From Persicobacter diffluens (GTDB lineage: Bacteria; Bacteroidota; Bacteroidia; Cytophagales; Cyclobacteriaceae): 64,000 bases of DNA. The position numbers and the translations under genes were made by a program. Location: the NCBI RefSeq assembly GCF_036244895.1, contig NZ_BQKE01000001.1, forward strand, positions 1,798,001-1,862,000. The letters run 5' to 3'. The notes below the pieces were generated by a model. That model saw only the letters and a list, made by a program, of their open reading frames with translations, had not been told where the DNA came from and did no database searches. Shown here one piece after another: positions 1-8,292 of the stretch (positions are counted from its first letter, which is position 1; every line of letters begins with the position of its first letter).

Positions 1-42
1 TAAAGATTGTCTGACCAATTTTTTATGCCCTGATGAGTTTTT

Positions 43-723
43 ATGATTAATCACAGTTTTATGAAAACCATCAAAGAGTTTGACAGCAATTTTGAATTGC
101 GTGTAGAAAAAGCAATAGAAGCCCTTCAGGATGGAAGAGGGGTTTTGCTAATGGATGATTTTGACCGGGAAAATGAGGGAGATATTATCTTTCCTGCTTC
201 TACAATGACGGCCAAAGACATGGCCTTAATGATTCGGGAGTGTTCGGGGATTGTTTGTCTTTGCCTGACGGATGAAAAATGCCAATCCCTGGAGTTGCCG
301 CCTATGGTTGCGGTGAATAATTCCAAAAATCAAACCGGATTTACGGTGAGCATTGAGGCTAAAGAAGGCGTCACCACCGGTGTTTCTGCTAAAGATCGTC
401 TTACCACCATTCAAACAGCTATTGCGGCCAATGCGGTGCCGGAGAATTTAGCCCGACCAGGGCATGTTTTTCCTTTAAGAGCGAATGCGAAAGGAGTTTT
501 CGGGCGGAGAGGCCATACAGAGGGAAGTGTTGATTTGGTGAAGTTGGCAGGCTTAGGAGAGGCCGCGGTTTTGTGTGAACTTCAAAACGAAGACGGAAGC
601 ATGGCTAAATTACCAGAAGTGTTGGTGTTTTCAGAAAAGCACAATATGCCGGTGCTTTCCATTGAAGATTTAGTACAATACCGTCAAAAGATGTTGGTAG
701 CAATGGAATTGATGGAAAACTAA
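43..723 (+). CDS. ribB: 3,4-dihydroxy-2-butanone 4-phosphate synthase RibB
   Basis: Converts ribulose 5-phosphate to 3,4-dihydroxy-2-butanone 4-phosphate plus formate in cytosolic riboflavin synthesis. The 226-residue protein is a stand-alone RibB without a fused GTP cyclohydrolase II domain. Visible family motifs are the acidic metal-binding stretch DDFDRENEGD near residues 38-47, the RPGHVFPLRA segment near residue 138, and the HTEGSVDL motif further on. The ATG at 43 gives MINHSF before the family-like start; an internal ATG at 61 (MKTIKEF) is a credible alternative. The short upstream sequence carries GCCCTGA at 28-34, which in other ribB leaders belongs to the 3' part of an FMN riboswitch, so riboswitch control is possible but mostly outside the window. 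A bidirectional terminator follows. Confidence 0.95.
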   Translation: MINHSFMKTIKEFDSNFELRVEKAIEALQDGRGVLLMDDFDRENEGDIIFPASTMTAKDMALMIRECSGIVCLCLTDEKCQSLELPPMVAVNNSKNQTGFTVSIEAKEGVTTGVSAKDRLTTIQTAIAANAVPENLARPGHVFPLRANAKGVFGRRGHTEGSVDLVKLAGLGEAAVLCELQNEDGSMAKLPEVLVFSEKHNMPVLSIEDLVQYRQKMLVAMELMEN

Positions 724-739
724 GTTTTTTAAAAAAATA

Positions 740-774
740 AATAAGGAATTAGTCGTACGCTCTGGTTCCTTATT
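740..774 (+). terminator. Bidirectional terminator between ribB and the GT39 gene
   Basis: AATAAGGAA at 740-748 pairs with TTCCTTATT at 766-774, with a 17-base loop. A T run follows on the plus strand and an A run (731-739) on the left, so it can serve both convergent genes. The stop codon of the minus-strand gene lies inside it. Confidence 0.7.
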
Positions 775-2338
775 TTTCTTCCTGGCTTATTTCGCGGTCG
801 GATTTAGCAGTTCTTTTGTAGAATAAATAGCCATTTTCTTCATGAATTAATTCGAGATCCCTAACCCCTCGAATTCGGTATTTATGATCTTTTCGGATGT
901 ACAGGTATACATCTTTATCAATATCACCAAAAAGGAACCATTCCTTAGATTTAGCTCTCGGGTTTTCGTATGGCATCACATTGCCATAGAAATAGGGTAG
1001 TGTTTCATCTTTTTCTCTGGCGATGATATAACAGTTTTTGTCTTTCATTTCTCCAACAAAACGGGTCAGCGGACCCTGATATGCTTCCTCAAATATGGGC
1101 AAAAACAGATGAATGGTGAATTGAATGCTTAATATGGCAGAAAAACCGAGCCATTCCATGCCAAGGGTGATCTGATTTTTTTTGATCAGGAGCAATGCGA
1201 CCATAATTCCAAAAATATAGAAAAGCCCTACAATTCCTTCATTTCCGGTAGGGAATCGCATGTGGGTAATTGTCTCCTTCCAAAAGTCATTTTTGATGAT
1301 CTCCCATGTTGAAAATTGCTCCAATAAAAAGGGACTCAAAAATACCAGGCAACCCATTACGGTAACTGTTATGATGATGGAGGAGCTGAGCCATGCGGGA
1401 AATTTCAGTCCCCCAGCCAAATATTTTCTTAAATATAGTGCCGAGAAATAGCTTAAAGGAATGAGGGATAAAGAGCTGAAATAGAGCCAGTTTTTTGCGG
1501 GAAAAATCGCGAAAAGGATCAGGATCGTCCAGGAGCAAATGCCCATTAATTTTTTGAATCCTTTGTTTCTCTTTTCTTTAAAATTAGCCAGGAAATAGGC
1601 CACTGAAAAGTAACTCATCGGAAAACAAGTCATTAAAACCAGCCAAAGGTGGGTGCTGGGTACCGGACCGTTTAAGATTTTATTGCGACCAAGGTATTGC
1701 AGGTTATGATGAATAATATTTTTTAAAAGCTCGAAGTCGTTTTTGCTCAAAAATAGCAGTAAAAAGAATAAGAGGAAACTTAATAAGCCTAAGCCCACTT
1801 TTAAAATAGTGAGGTTGTCTGGAAGGTATTCGAACCGATTAAGGGTCCAGAAAATGATGAGGATGACCGAGGGGATTACAAAGCCTTCCAGTCCGGAAAG
1901 TAAAATACTGATGCCGATAAAAATGCCCGAGAGGAAAAGCATAATGTCCTGCTTTTTTTCACTACCGATATAGTAAGTAAATAAGGTGGCGAAAATCAAC
2001 AAATGGTTAAACGGAGTGGGCCCGGCGAAGCGGAAAAATAAATGGGGAAGAAAGGAAGACAAATAACTGGCTACCCAAAGCCAGGCCAAATAGCTTCCAT
2101 GCATTTTTCTGCCCATTCGATAAATTAACAAGAGGGTCAAAATGCCCGCCATGGCATTAGGGATTCTAATGGCAAAGGGGTTGGTGCCAAAAAGCTTAAT
2201 GGAAGCACTTAATAACCAAATATAGCTGGGAAGCTGATCCCATTGATATTGAAAGCCCAACTGTGGCACCCACCATTCTCCGGTGATCAACATTTCCCGG
2301 GCCTGTTCTGCAGTCTGTAATTCAACGCCTTCAATCAA
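770..2338 (-). CDS. GT39-like membrane glycosyltransferase (ArnT/PMT type)
   Basis: Integral membrane glycosyltransferase of the GT-C fold, expected to move a sugar from a polyprenyl-phosphate donor to an envelope acceptor. The N-terminal signature ELQTAEQAREMLITGEWWVPQ, followed by a WDQLPSYIWL stretch, is the family pattern (acidic residues, AREM, GxWxVP, PxxYW). About ten hydrophobic segments follow over some 420 residues, then a polar C-terminal domain. The first usable start is TTG at 2336-2338, which is probably not the true N-terminus. The frame stays open upstream to a stop at 2465-2467 and encodes a missing first membrane helix (ITLLGALLFIPYIHQLP), but contains no ATG, GTG or TTG. 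An ATT at 2450-2452 after an AAAAGG-like site could be used. The acceptor is unknown. Confidence 0.8.
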   Translation of the reverse strand: MIEGVELQTAEQAREMLITGEWWVPQLGFQYQWDQLPSYIWLLSASIKLFGTNPFAIRIPNAMAGILTLLLIYRMGRKMHGSYLAWLWVASYLSSFLPHLFFRFAGPTPFNHLLIFATLFTYYIGSEKKQDIMLFLSGIFIGISILLSGLEGFVIPSVILIIFWTLNRFEYLPDNLTILKVGLGLLSFLLFFLLLFLSKNDFELLKNIIHHNLQYLGRNKILNGPVPSTHLWLVLMTCFPMSYFSVAYFLANFKEKRNKGFKKLMGICSWTILILFAIFPAKNWLYFSSLSLIPLSYFSALYLRKYLAGGLKFPAWLSSSIIITVTVMGCLVFLSPFLLEQFSTWEIIKNDFWKETITHMRFPTGNEGIVGLFYIFGIMVALLLIKKNQITLGMEWLGFSAILSIQFTIHLFLPIFEEAYQGPLTRFVGEMKDKNCYIIAREKDETLPYFYGNVMPYENPRAKSKEWFLFGDIDKDVYLYIRKDHKYRIRGVRDLELIHEENGYLFYKRTAKSDREISQEEK

Positions 2339-2464
2339 TGGGAGCTGATGAATGTAGGGGATAAATAATAAGGCACCCAGGAGTGTAATAATGATCTCGT
2401 CCTGAAATTGATGAAAGGAATTACGAATTCGGAGTTGGGTAGGGGTTTTAATGGCCTTTTCGTT

Positions 2465-2725
2465 TTAGCGTTTTTTTATTGTACGAAAAGGGGATTGGGG
2501 TGTTGGGACTAGGAGCTGCTGTTTGATCAGATTGAAAAATGCATAAATCTTTTCCTGAACCAGCGGAATAAGTAAATGATGAGCTATACGCTTGGATCTG
2601 CGTTTAGCGGTAATGGGGGTGAAAAAAAGAATAGGGCCTAAATGTTTTTTTAAGGCGGCAGAGACAAGAAGAGAAAGCTGGTTCAACCAAAACGAAGCCA
2701 TTAGAAATTTATCAAAACCCATCAC
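2465..2725 (-). CDS. Small basic hypothetical protein
   Basis: An 86-codon open frame, rich in Lys and Arg with hydrophobic patches near residues 8-25 and 60-75. It lies directly upstream of, and in the same frame as, the GT39-like gene, separated only by its TAA stop. It could be a genuine small protein translationally coupled to that gene, or the shadow of a longer ancestral reading frame. I do not recognise it and no motif supports a function. Confidence 0.3.
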   Translation of the reverse strand: MMGFDKFLMASFWLNQLSLLVSAALKKHLGPILFFTPITAKRRSKRIAHHLLIPLVQEKIYAFFNLIKQQLLVPTPQSPFRTIKKR

Positions 2726-2791
2726 AACGACCTTGTATTTGGGCTATTAGGAGGTTTCCTGAATCAGGCAGTGCATAATTCGGTGGAAGGC

Positions 2792-2821
2792 AAAAAAAGC
2801 CCTGAAAGTCTCAGGGCTTTT
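2792..2821 (-). terminator. Terminator of the TrpF-like gene
   Basis: AAAAGCCCTGA (2795-2805) pairs perfectly with TCAGGGCTTTT (2811-2821) around a 5-base loop. On the minus strand the stem is followed by a T run (A run 2792-2798 on the plus strand), 27 bases after the TrpF-like stop codon. Confidence 0.85.
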
Positions 2822-2847
2822 GAGTAATTCTTCTTCTTGCAAAAGTG

Positions 2848-3462
2848 TTATTCTTCTTCCAGGGCTTCCAAAATATCCGCCATTTCATCATAGTCTTTGA
2901 AGCCAGGACGAATTTCCTCCCCGCCTTTAATCGAAATGCCTTTAATTTCAGAGGAGATTAATTGACTTACATTTTTTTCCTCAATGCCAAATCCAAGTAC
3001 GATGTCATACTCCTTGGCAAGTTCAAAAACAGCATCCAGTTCTTCCTGAAGCGTTTCTCCCTTACTGTTTTCAATTAAAAGGTATTCGATATATTCTGAA
3101 ACATCAGAAATTTCATCTTCGATCTCATCCATGCTTTTGGAGGCGAGATCCACCTTGTAAATTAATTTTTTACCAGTGGTCTGAAGGGCTTCCAATAGAT
3201 CAATATCGCTCACCTGAATCGCTTCCAATTCACATTCACTGCAAATCTGTTGAATGGTTTGCAGATCATTGCTTTCAAACTCCACTACGCGATCAACACC
3301 AGCAATCCATTCAGTGATTTCGGCATATGAAGTAGGGTTCAGGTTGTTGTCTTGCTTGGTGTCCATAGGGAAACCAATGGCATCAACCAGCATTCCAGCA
3401 CAGTAACGGGCATCGCTAAGATTATTCACCGCGCTAATTTTAACATATGTTTTGAGTGCCAT
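2848..3462 (-). CDS. TrpF-like TIM-barrel protein lacking the catalytic cysteine
   Basis: A 204-residue protein resembling phosphoribosylanthranilate isomerase. The N-terminal VKISAVNNLSDARYCAGMLVDAIGF aligns with the family start VKICGLTxxEDA...GADAIGF, and the C-terminal GFGIEEKNVSQL plus IKGGEEIRPGFKDYD aligns with the GGLxxxNV and SSGVExxPGxKD phosphate-binding loops. The invariant catalytic Cys of KICG is Ser at residue 10 and the following Gly is Ala, so normal isomerase activity is doubtful. The middle is unusually acidic. No other trp genes are nearby; it is monocistronic with its own terminator. It may be a paralogue with a new role; family membership is more certain than function. 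Confidence 0.7.
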   Translation of the reverse strand: MALKTYVKISAVNNLSDARYCAGMLVDAIGFPMDTKQDNNLNPTSYAEITEWIAGVDRVVEFESNDLQTIQQICSECELEAIQVSDIDLLEALQTTGKKLIYKVDLASKSMDEIEDEISDVSEYIEYLLIENSKGETLQEELDAVFELAKEYDIVLGFGIEEKNVSQLISSEIKGISIKGGEEIRPGFKDYDEMADILEALEEE

Positions 3463-3608
3463 GAGTATATTTTATCAAAAATTCGGGCTATGTTTAATGT
3501 TCATTCCAATAACAGGTTATTTTTTGGCAAAAACTGCTGTTTTGGAATGGCTACGAATTACGAAATTGTCGTTGTACTTAACAACCCCTATGACTAAATT
3601 TTTGACAA

Positions 3609-3941
3609 ATGGAAAATTCTTCTCCTGCCGTTCAGCAAGTATCTCCGGAAGAGTTTCTTTCTCTTAATAAAAAAAGTGCCAAATCGATTGTGTTATTTTC
3701 AGCACCCTGGTGTGGCTTATGTAAAAGAATTACTCCCATTTATAGAAAAAAGGCGATGGAAATAGCCCAGGTGAATTTTTTTAGTATTGATCTCGGCGAA
3801 TTTCCTCAGGCAAGAAATCTGGCTGAAGTGACCAGTTTACCTTTTTTCGCCACTTTTATTGATGGGAGAATACAGGAGCGTAAAGCCAGCAGTAAACCGG
3901 ATGTACTTATGAACCTGATTAATCAACTTATAAATGAATAA
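3609..3941 (+). CDS. Thioredoxin-like protein
   Basis: A 110-residue cytosolic thioredoxin-fold protein with the redox motif APWCGLCK near residues 32-39 and the cis-proline region TSLPFFATF near residue 77. No signal peptide is seen. It probably acts as a disulfide reductase. Length matches classical thioredoxins, but the motif is WCGLC rather than WCGPC, so it is a thioredoxin-like relative rather than the housekeeping TrxA. Its last eight bases overlap the start of the downstream secreted subtilase, so the two are probably co-transcribed and translationally coupled. Confidence 0.85.
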   Translation: MENSSPAVQQVSPEEFLSLNKKSAKSIVLFSAPWCGLCKRITPIYRKKAMEIAQVNFFSIDLGEFPQARNLAEVTSLPFFATFIDGRIQERKASSKPDVLMNLINQLINE

Positions 3942-5532
3942 AATTTTTACACTTTTATTACTCATGACCTCCACTTTGGTGTGCAACGCACAAGAGAGTA
4001 GGTTTTTGGTTCGCTTTATGGACAAATCAGATAATGAGTTTGACCTGAATCAGCCCGAGGCGTTTTTAACTGCGGAATCTCTTGAACGCAGGAGCCGACT
4101 GGGGATTTTTTTAGATGAAAAGGATTTACCCCTTTCTCCCAAATTCCGACAAAAAGTAAAAGATGAAGGATATTCCATCTGGGGTGAAACAAAATGGTTA
4201 AATGGGTTAGTGGTGCTGGCTGATCGCGCCCAGGAAAATGCTTTAAATCAGTTGGCCGGAGTAACCGAAGTGGCTTATCTTGGTCCACATATTATTAAGA
4301 ATTCAGCTCCGGAAATTCCTGTTTCCAATGTCGGCAGCCCGACTACGGAATTAATGACTAGCCTGCAGAACAGCTTTCTGAATTTGGACTCCTTATATGA
4401 TTTGGGATGGAATGCCGAAGGGGTGCGCGTGGCTATATTTGACGCCGGTTTTCTGAATGTTCCATTTGGGGAAAGCTGGGTAGCGGTACATGAAGATCGG
4501 ATTTTTGGAGCAAGAAATTATATTGAGCCCGGATTGGACGTTTATCGTTATCATTTGCATGGAACCCATGTGTATTCCACTATGGGGTATTATAAAGAAG
4601 GGGAATTTGAGGGCATCGCACCGGAAGCGGACTATATGTTTTGTGTAACCGAAGACGTGGCCAATGAATATCCTTTTGAAGAAATTAATTGGCTAATGGC
4701 CGCTGAATATGCCGATAGCCTCGGGGCGGATGTTATTCAATCTTCCCTGGGTTATTATGACTTTGATGATCCATCAATGGATTATACACCGGCAGATTTG
4801 GATGGGAAAACAGCCTGGATTACTCAGGCAGCAGGAATTGCGGCAGAAAGAGGGATTTTGGTCGTGAACTCTGCAGGTAATGAGGCCAGAAATTATTGGC
4901 AAAAGATTTCCTTTCCGGCGGATCATGAACATGTACTGGCTGTGGGCGCAATGGATGAAAAATGGGCCAGAAGTAGTTTTTCCTCTTTTGGCCCAAATGC
5001 AAATGGGCTGATCAAACCCAATGTTTCTACCCTGGGCTCCTCTGTGGCATTGGCTGTAGGAGAAGGTAAATATGTAAGAAGTTCAGGAACCTCTTATGCT
5101 TCTCCGATGATAGCGGCTCTGGCAGCCATGGTAATTCAGGAGTATCCGGATAAAAAACCGGAAGAGGTGATCACTTACCTTCAGGAGAATGCGCATCAGG
5201 CTTATGCGCCGGATACTTTAATTGGATATGGCGTTCCGATGAATAACCAGCGTCCTTTATATGTTTTGGAGCCCAATGGGGAAAATTTGCAGGTGAGTCC
5301 GAATCCTATGGCGCCTAATCTTCTAAGGCTATTGGTAGGGGAAGCGCCATTGATGGATTGTCAGTTGCAAATCATCGGGGTGGACGGGAAGCCGCATTTT
5401 GCTCAGAAGGAGGATTTGAATGCTTTAAGCACCAAAGAAGTTCAGCTTCCGGCGCCTTTAAACGGTGGGGTCTATTTTTTGAGGTGGGCTACCCATAAGG
5501 AGCAGGGGGTGAAAAAAATTGTGGTACAATAA
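3934..5532 (+). CDS. Secreted subtilisin-like S8 peptidase with T9SS sorting domain
   Basis: A 532-residue exported serine protease. An N-terminal signal peptide (MNKIFTLLLLMTSTLVCNAQ) precedes a short propeptide-like region. The S8 catalytic domain shows Asp170 in VAIFDAGF, His209 in HLHGTHV, the oxyanion Asn in NSAGN near 312, and Ser387 in SSGTSYASPM. From about residue 450, the segment LQVSPNPMAP...NGGVYFLRW...KKIVVQ is a typical type IX secretion C-terminal sorting domain, directing passage across the outer membrane. The start overlaps the thioredoxin-like gene by eight bases. All catalytic residues are present, so an active extracellular protease is likely; its substrate is unknown. Confidence 0.93.
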   Translation: MNKIFTLLLLMTSTLVCNAQESRFLVRFMDKSDNEFDLNQPEAFLTAESLERRSRLGIFLDEKDLPLSPKFRQKVKDEGYSIWGETKWLNGLVVLADRAQENALNQLAGVTEVAYLGPHIIKNSAPEIPVSNVGSPTTELMTSLQNSFLNLDSLYDLGWNAEGVRVAIFDAGFLNVPFGESWVAVHEDRIFGARNYIEPGLDVYRYHLHGTHVYSTMGYYKEGEFEGIAPEADYMFCVTEDVANEYPFEEINWLMAAEYADSLGADVIQSSLGYYDFDDPSMDYTPADLDGKTAWITQAAGIAAERGILVVNSAGNEARNYWQKISFPADHEHVLAVGAMDEKWARSSFSSFGPNANGLIKPNVSTLGSSVALAVGEGKYVRSSGTSYASPMIAALAAMVIQEYPDKKPEEVITYLQENAHQAYAPDTLIGYGVPMNNQRPLYVLEPNGENLQVSPNPMAPNLLRLLVGEAPLMDCQLQIIGVDGKPHFAQKEDLNALSTKEVQLPAPLNGGVYFLRWATHKEQGVKKIVVQ

Positions 5533-5552
5533 TCTGCAGAAGTCCTGAATAG

Positions 5553-5583
5553 TTTGCCTGAACGGCATTTTTTGGCATATTTG
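5553..5583 (+). promoter_or_regulatory. Bacteroidota-type promoter of the TPR gene
   Basis: TTTG at 5553-5556 is followed after 19 bases by CATATTTG at 5576-5583, one base off the TAnnTTTG consensus. It lies just upstream of the preferred ATG at 5605 and supports that start over the in-frame ATG at 5554, which overlaps the promoter. Confidence 0.55.
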
Positions 5584-5604
5584 TATTCTTATTTTTATAT
5601 CATT

Positions 5605-6342
5605 ATGAAATTCATCAAGCTATTATTTATACTCTTCTGTGTTTCAATTTTTTCCTGGAATGCAGTAGCTCAAAACACCACCGAAGCGCAAAAATTCATT
5701 GATCAGGGCTTGGCTGCTTTTGATAATGGCGCATTAGAAGATGCAGAAAAAGCATTCAGTGCTGCCGCGGAAAAAGACCTAAAAAATGCCGGCATTTATA
5801 TGCTTCGGGGAATGACCCGCGAGGCGATGGATAACGGTCAGGGGGCGTTGGATGATTATAATATGGCATTAAATCTGAACCCGGAAGACACCGTGGGCTA
5901 TGTGGTGAGAGGCCAATTGCGCATGGCCCTGGGCAATAATGATGGAGCAGTAATGGATTTTACCAAGGCGCTTGACCTGGATGATGAAATGCCGGAAGCT
6001 TATCGTTCGCGTGGAATGGTGTATTATTTCCAGAATAATTATCGTCTGGCGCTTTCTGATTTTCAGGAAGCCTTGCTTTTGGAAGCTGATGATGCCTCAG
6101 ACTATTTTTACATTGGTATTTGCCTGCGTGAATTGGGGGATAATGCCCGTGCGGTAGGCTTTTTCAATACTTGTTTGCTTTTTGATGAAGAAAATGCAGA
6201 GGTTTATTACCAGCGTGGTTTAGCCAATAATGATTTGTTATTTGTGGAAGAGGCTTGTAGTGATTTTAGAAAAGCCTATCAGTTAGGGATGACTGATTTG
6301 AAGGAATTATTAGTGGAGTACTGCGGGAAAAATAAAGGCTAA
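5605..6342 (+). CDS. Secreted tetratricopeptide repeat protein
   Basis: A 245-residue protein with an N-terminal signal peptide (MKFIKLLFILFCVSIFSWNAVAQ) and about five TPR units over the rest. Repeats such as AEKDLKNAGIYMLRGMTREAMDNGQ and NPEDTVGYVVRGQLRMALGN show the usual W/L/G/Y/A/F/A/P spacing. It is likely a periplasmic protein-protein interaction scaffold. I chose the ATG at 5605 because the upstream ATG at 5554 would put 17 residues before the signal peptide and lies in the predicted promoter. No terminator is evident before the mnmA promoter. Partner proteins are unknown. Confidence 0.85.
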   Translation: MKFIKLLFILFCVSIFSWNAVAQNTTEAQKFIDQGLAAFDNGALEDAEKAFSAAAEKDLKNAGIYMLRGMTREAMDNGQGALDDYNMALNLNPEDTVGYVVRGQLRMALGNNDGAVMDFTKALDLDDEMPEAYRSRGMVYYFQNNYRLALSDFQEALLLEADDASDYFYIGICLRELGDNARAVGFFNTCLLFDEENAEVYYQRGLANNDLLFVEEACSDFRKAYQLGMTDLKELLVEYCGKNKG

Positions 6343-6476
6343 GTGGTATTCATGAATTCAAAATCATTTCCCATAAATTGATTTGGATTAGGTGAGCCTG
6401 GTTATTTTGAGGCCGGAATGCGCAGAAGTCTGCTCAGAGACTTTTGAGAATATATTCCCAGCCTCTGCTGATATAC

Positions 6477-6508
6477 TTTGGTTCACAATTTGCAGTTGCG
6501 TACCTTTG
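6477..6508 (+). promoter_or_regulatory. Strong Bacteroidota promoter of mnmA
   Basis: A perfect TTTG (6477-6480), a 20-base spacer and a perfect TAnnTTTG element TACCTTTG (6501-6508). A purine-rich ribosome site AAAGGAGA (6523-6530) follows before the ATG at 6535. Confidence 0.75.
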
Positions 6509-6534
6509 CCCACTTTCAAGCGAAAGGAGAATAA

Positions 6535-7731
6535 ATGAAAAGAGTGGTAGTTGGTTTGTCAGGAGGGGTTGATTCCTCTGTGGCGGCCTATTTACTCAAG
6601 GAACAAGGCTATGAAGTAATAGGCCTTTTTATGAAAAACTGGCATGATGATTCGGTAACCATCAGCGACGAATGTCCGTGGTTGGAAGATTCAAATGATG
6701 CCTTAATAGTAGCAGAAAAGTTAGGAATTCCCTTCCAGACCATCGATTTAAGTGAGCAGTACAAGGAACGTATCGTGGACTATATGTTCAATGAATACGA
6801 GAAGGGCAGAACGCCGAATCCTGATGTATTGTGTAATCGCGAGATCAAATTCGATATCTTTTTGAAGGCTGCAATGGATCTGGGGGCGGATTATGTAGCT
6901 ACTGGTCATTATTGCCGAAAGGATGAATTTGAGAAAGACGGTGAAATGGTTTATCGTCTGTTGGCTGGAAAAGATAATAATAAGGATCAGTCTTATTTCC
7001 TTTGTCAGTTGAATCAGGAACAGTTGTCGAAAGCATTGTTCCCGATCGGGCATTTGGAAAAGCCGGAAGTGAGAAAAATTGCGGCGGAAGCGGATCTGAT
7101 TACTGCGGAAAAGAAAGATTCCCAGGGATTGTGCTTTATCGGCAAGGTACGCCTTCCTGATTTCCTTCAGCAAAAACTGAAGCCGAAAGACGGTAAGATT
7201 GTAGAAATTACGGAAGATGCGCCGGTATTTAAGGCACATCAGGAAAAAATCCAGCAGGCCGCTTCAGAAGAAGAATGGTTAAAGGCGATTTCAGCGCCCT
7301 ATCAGTTTCATCCGACCATGGGGAAAGAGGTGGGAGATCACCGGGGTGCTCATTATTTTACCATTGGGCAGCGCAAGGGACTGTCGGTTGGTGGAACGAA
7401 GGAGCCTTTGTTCGTGGTAGATACCAATACGGATAGCAATGTGATTTTCACTGGTCAGGGGAAAAACCATCCCGGTTTGAAACGTTACGGCCTTTTTGTG
7501 TCGAATCAGGAAAGCCATTGGGTAAGGGAAGATTTACGCCTTAAAGTAGGCGAAATGAAAAAATATCTGGCCAGAATTCGTTACCGTGAGGAATTGAGTG
7601 CGGCTACGCTTTATCAAAAGGAAGATGGGCTGTACATCGTTTTTGATCAGGAGCGAGTAGGAGTTGCGGCCGGTCAGTTTGTGGCCTGGTACGATGGCGA
7701 AGAGCTAATTGGTTCAGGAACAATCGGATAA
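6535..7731 (+). CDS. mnmA: tRNA-specific 2-thiouridylase MnmA
   Basis: Thiolates uridine 34 of tRNAs for Lys, Glu and Gln using ATP and persulfide sulfur. The N-terminal PP-loop GLSGGVDSSVAA (residues 7-18) binds ATP. The catalytic cysteines are Cys100 in PNPDVLCNREIKF and Cys200 in SQGLCFIG; the conserved ATGHYCR segment lies between them. FTIGQRKGL begins the central domain, and the C-terminal beta-barrel ends in an SGTIG motif. At 398 residues it is longer than the E. coli enzyme because of a roughly 35-residue insertion before the FTIGQ motif (KAHQEKIQQAASEEEWLKAI...), which is normal in Bacteroidota. It has its own strong promoter and ribosome site. Confidence 0.97.
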   Translation: MKRVVVGLSGGVDSSVAAYLLKEQGYEVIGLFMKNWHDDSVTISDECPWLEDSNDALIVAEKLGIPFQTIDLSEQYKERIVDYMFNEYEKGRTPNPDVLCNREIKFDIFLKAAMDLGADYVATGHYCRKDEFEKDGEMVYRLLAGKDNNKDQSYFLCQLNQEQLSKALFPIGHLEKPEVRKIAAEADLITAEKKDSQGLCFIGKVRLPDFLQQKLKPKDGKIVEITEDAPVFKAHQEKIQQAASEEEWLKAISAPYQFHPTMGKEVGDHRGAHYFTIGQRKGLSVGGTKEPLFVVDTNTDSNVIFTGQGKNHPGLKRYGLFVSNQESHWVREDLRLKVGEMKKYLARIRYREELSAATLYQKEDGLYIVFDQERVGVAAGQFVAWYDGEELIGSGTIG

Positions 7732-7903
7732 ATTGACCATAATTTTTGGTGAAATTCCTATTGAAAATATTGATAGCCCCAAAGAGGTCTTGGTCTGATT
7801 TAAATTGAAAAAAAATAGCAAAATAGGACCTAAAAAATGCGCTTTAACTTAACAGAAGGACATTTTATGCGTATATTTGACTATTGAATTTCGAATCAAG
7901 ATA

Positions 7904-8106
7904 CACCCACCCGGTGGTCACGTTTTTCAAATCTAACAGTTACATAGTACCGGGTGAAGCGATGCGGTAAAACCGGGCCTCAACCAAGCCTTGCGTTTGG
8001 TCAAGTTCTTCGGAGCTTGTCAACAGTGGAGGGTTGATCCGATTAGCAGCCCAAATCGTGTTTTTTGGAGATTTAGATAAAACCTTCAATACGCCACTGG
8101 TGGGTA
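7904..8106 (+). ncRNA. Structured non-coding RNA, candidate 6S-type RNA
   Basis: No convincing reading frame occupies this 200-base stretch, but it folds strongly. A long closing stem pairs 7905-7918 with 8093-8105, with one bulged C at 7912. Inside are open flanks on both sides, a TACCG/CGGTA hairpin near 7948, ACCAA/TTGGT near 7983-8001, a UUCG-capped hairpin CAAGTTC-TTCG-GAGCTTG, and TCAACC/GGTTGA enclosing them. A T-rich intrinsic terminator follows at 8115-8148, so it is a transcription unit of its own on the plus strand. The long closing stem, internal bulge and size of about 200 bases resemble 6S RNA. I do not recognise a diagnostic 6S sequence, so the ncRNA call is firmer than the family call. 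Confidence 0.6.
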
Positions 8107-8114
8107 CCTTATAT

Positions 8115-8148
8115 AACCACTGTCTTTGATTAGGCAGTGGTTTTTTTT
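8115..8148 (+). terminator. Terminator of the structured RNA
   Basis: AACCACTG (8115-8122) pairs perfectly with CAGTGGTT (8135-8142), followed by six more Ts. It fixes the strand and 3' end of the upstream RNA gene. Confidence 0.85.
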
Positions 8149-8292
8149 GGGTGAGACTTTTAGGGTTTTAGAAAAAATGTAGTGAGCACAGCCAAGGTGG
8201 TGTTTTTTTTTCTGCCTTTACCTTCATTTTGGGATTAATGGGTGTTTGATTTCCCGATAGATTGGCCATTCAATGCCTTAATTGAATATTGA

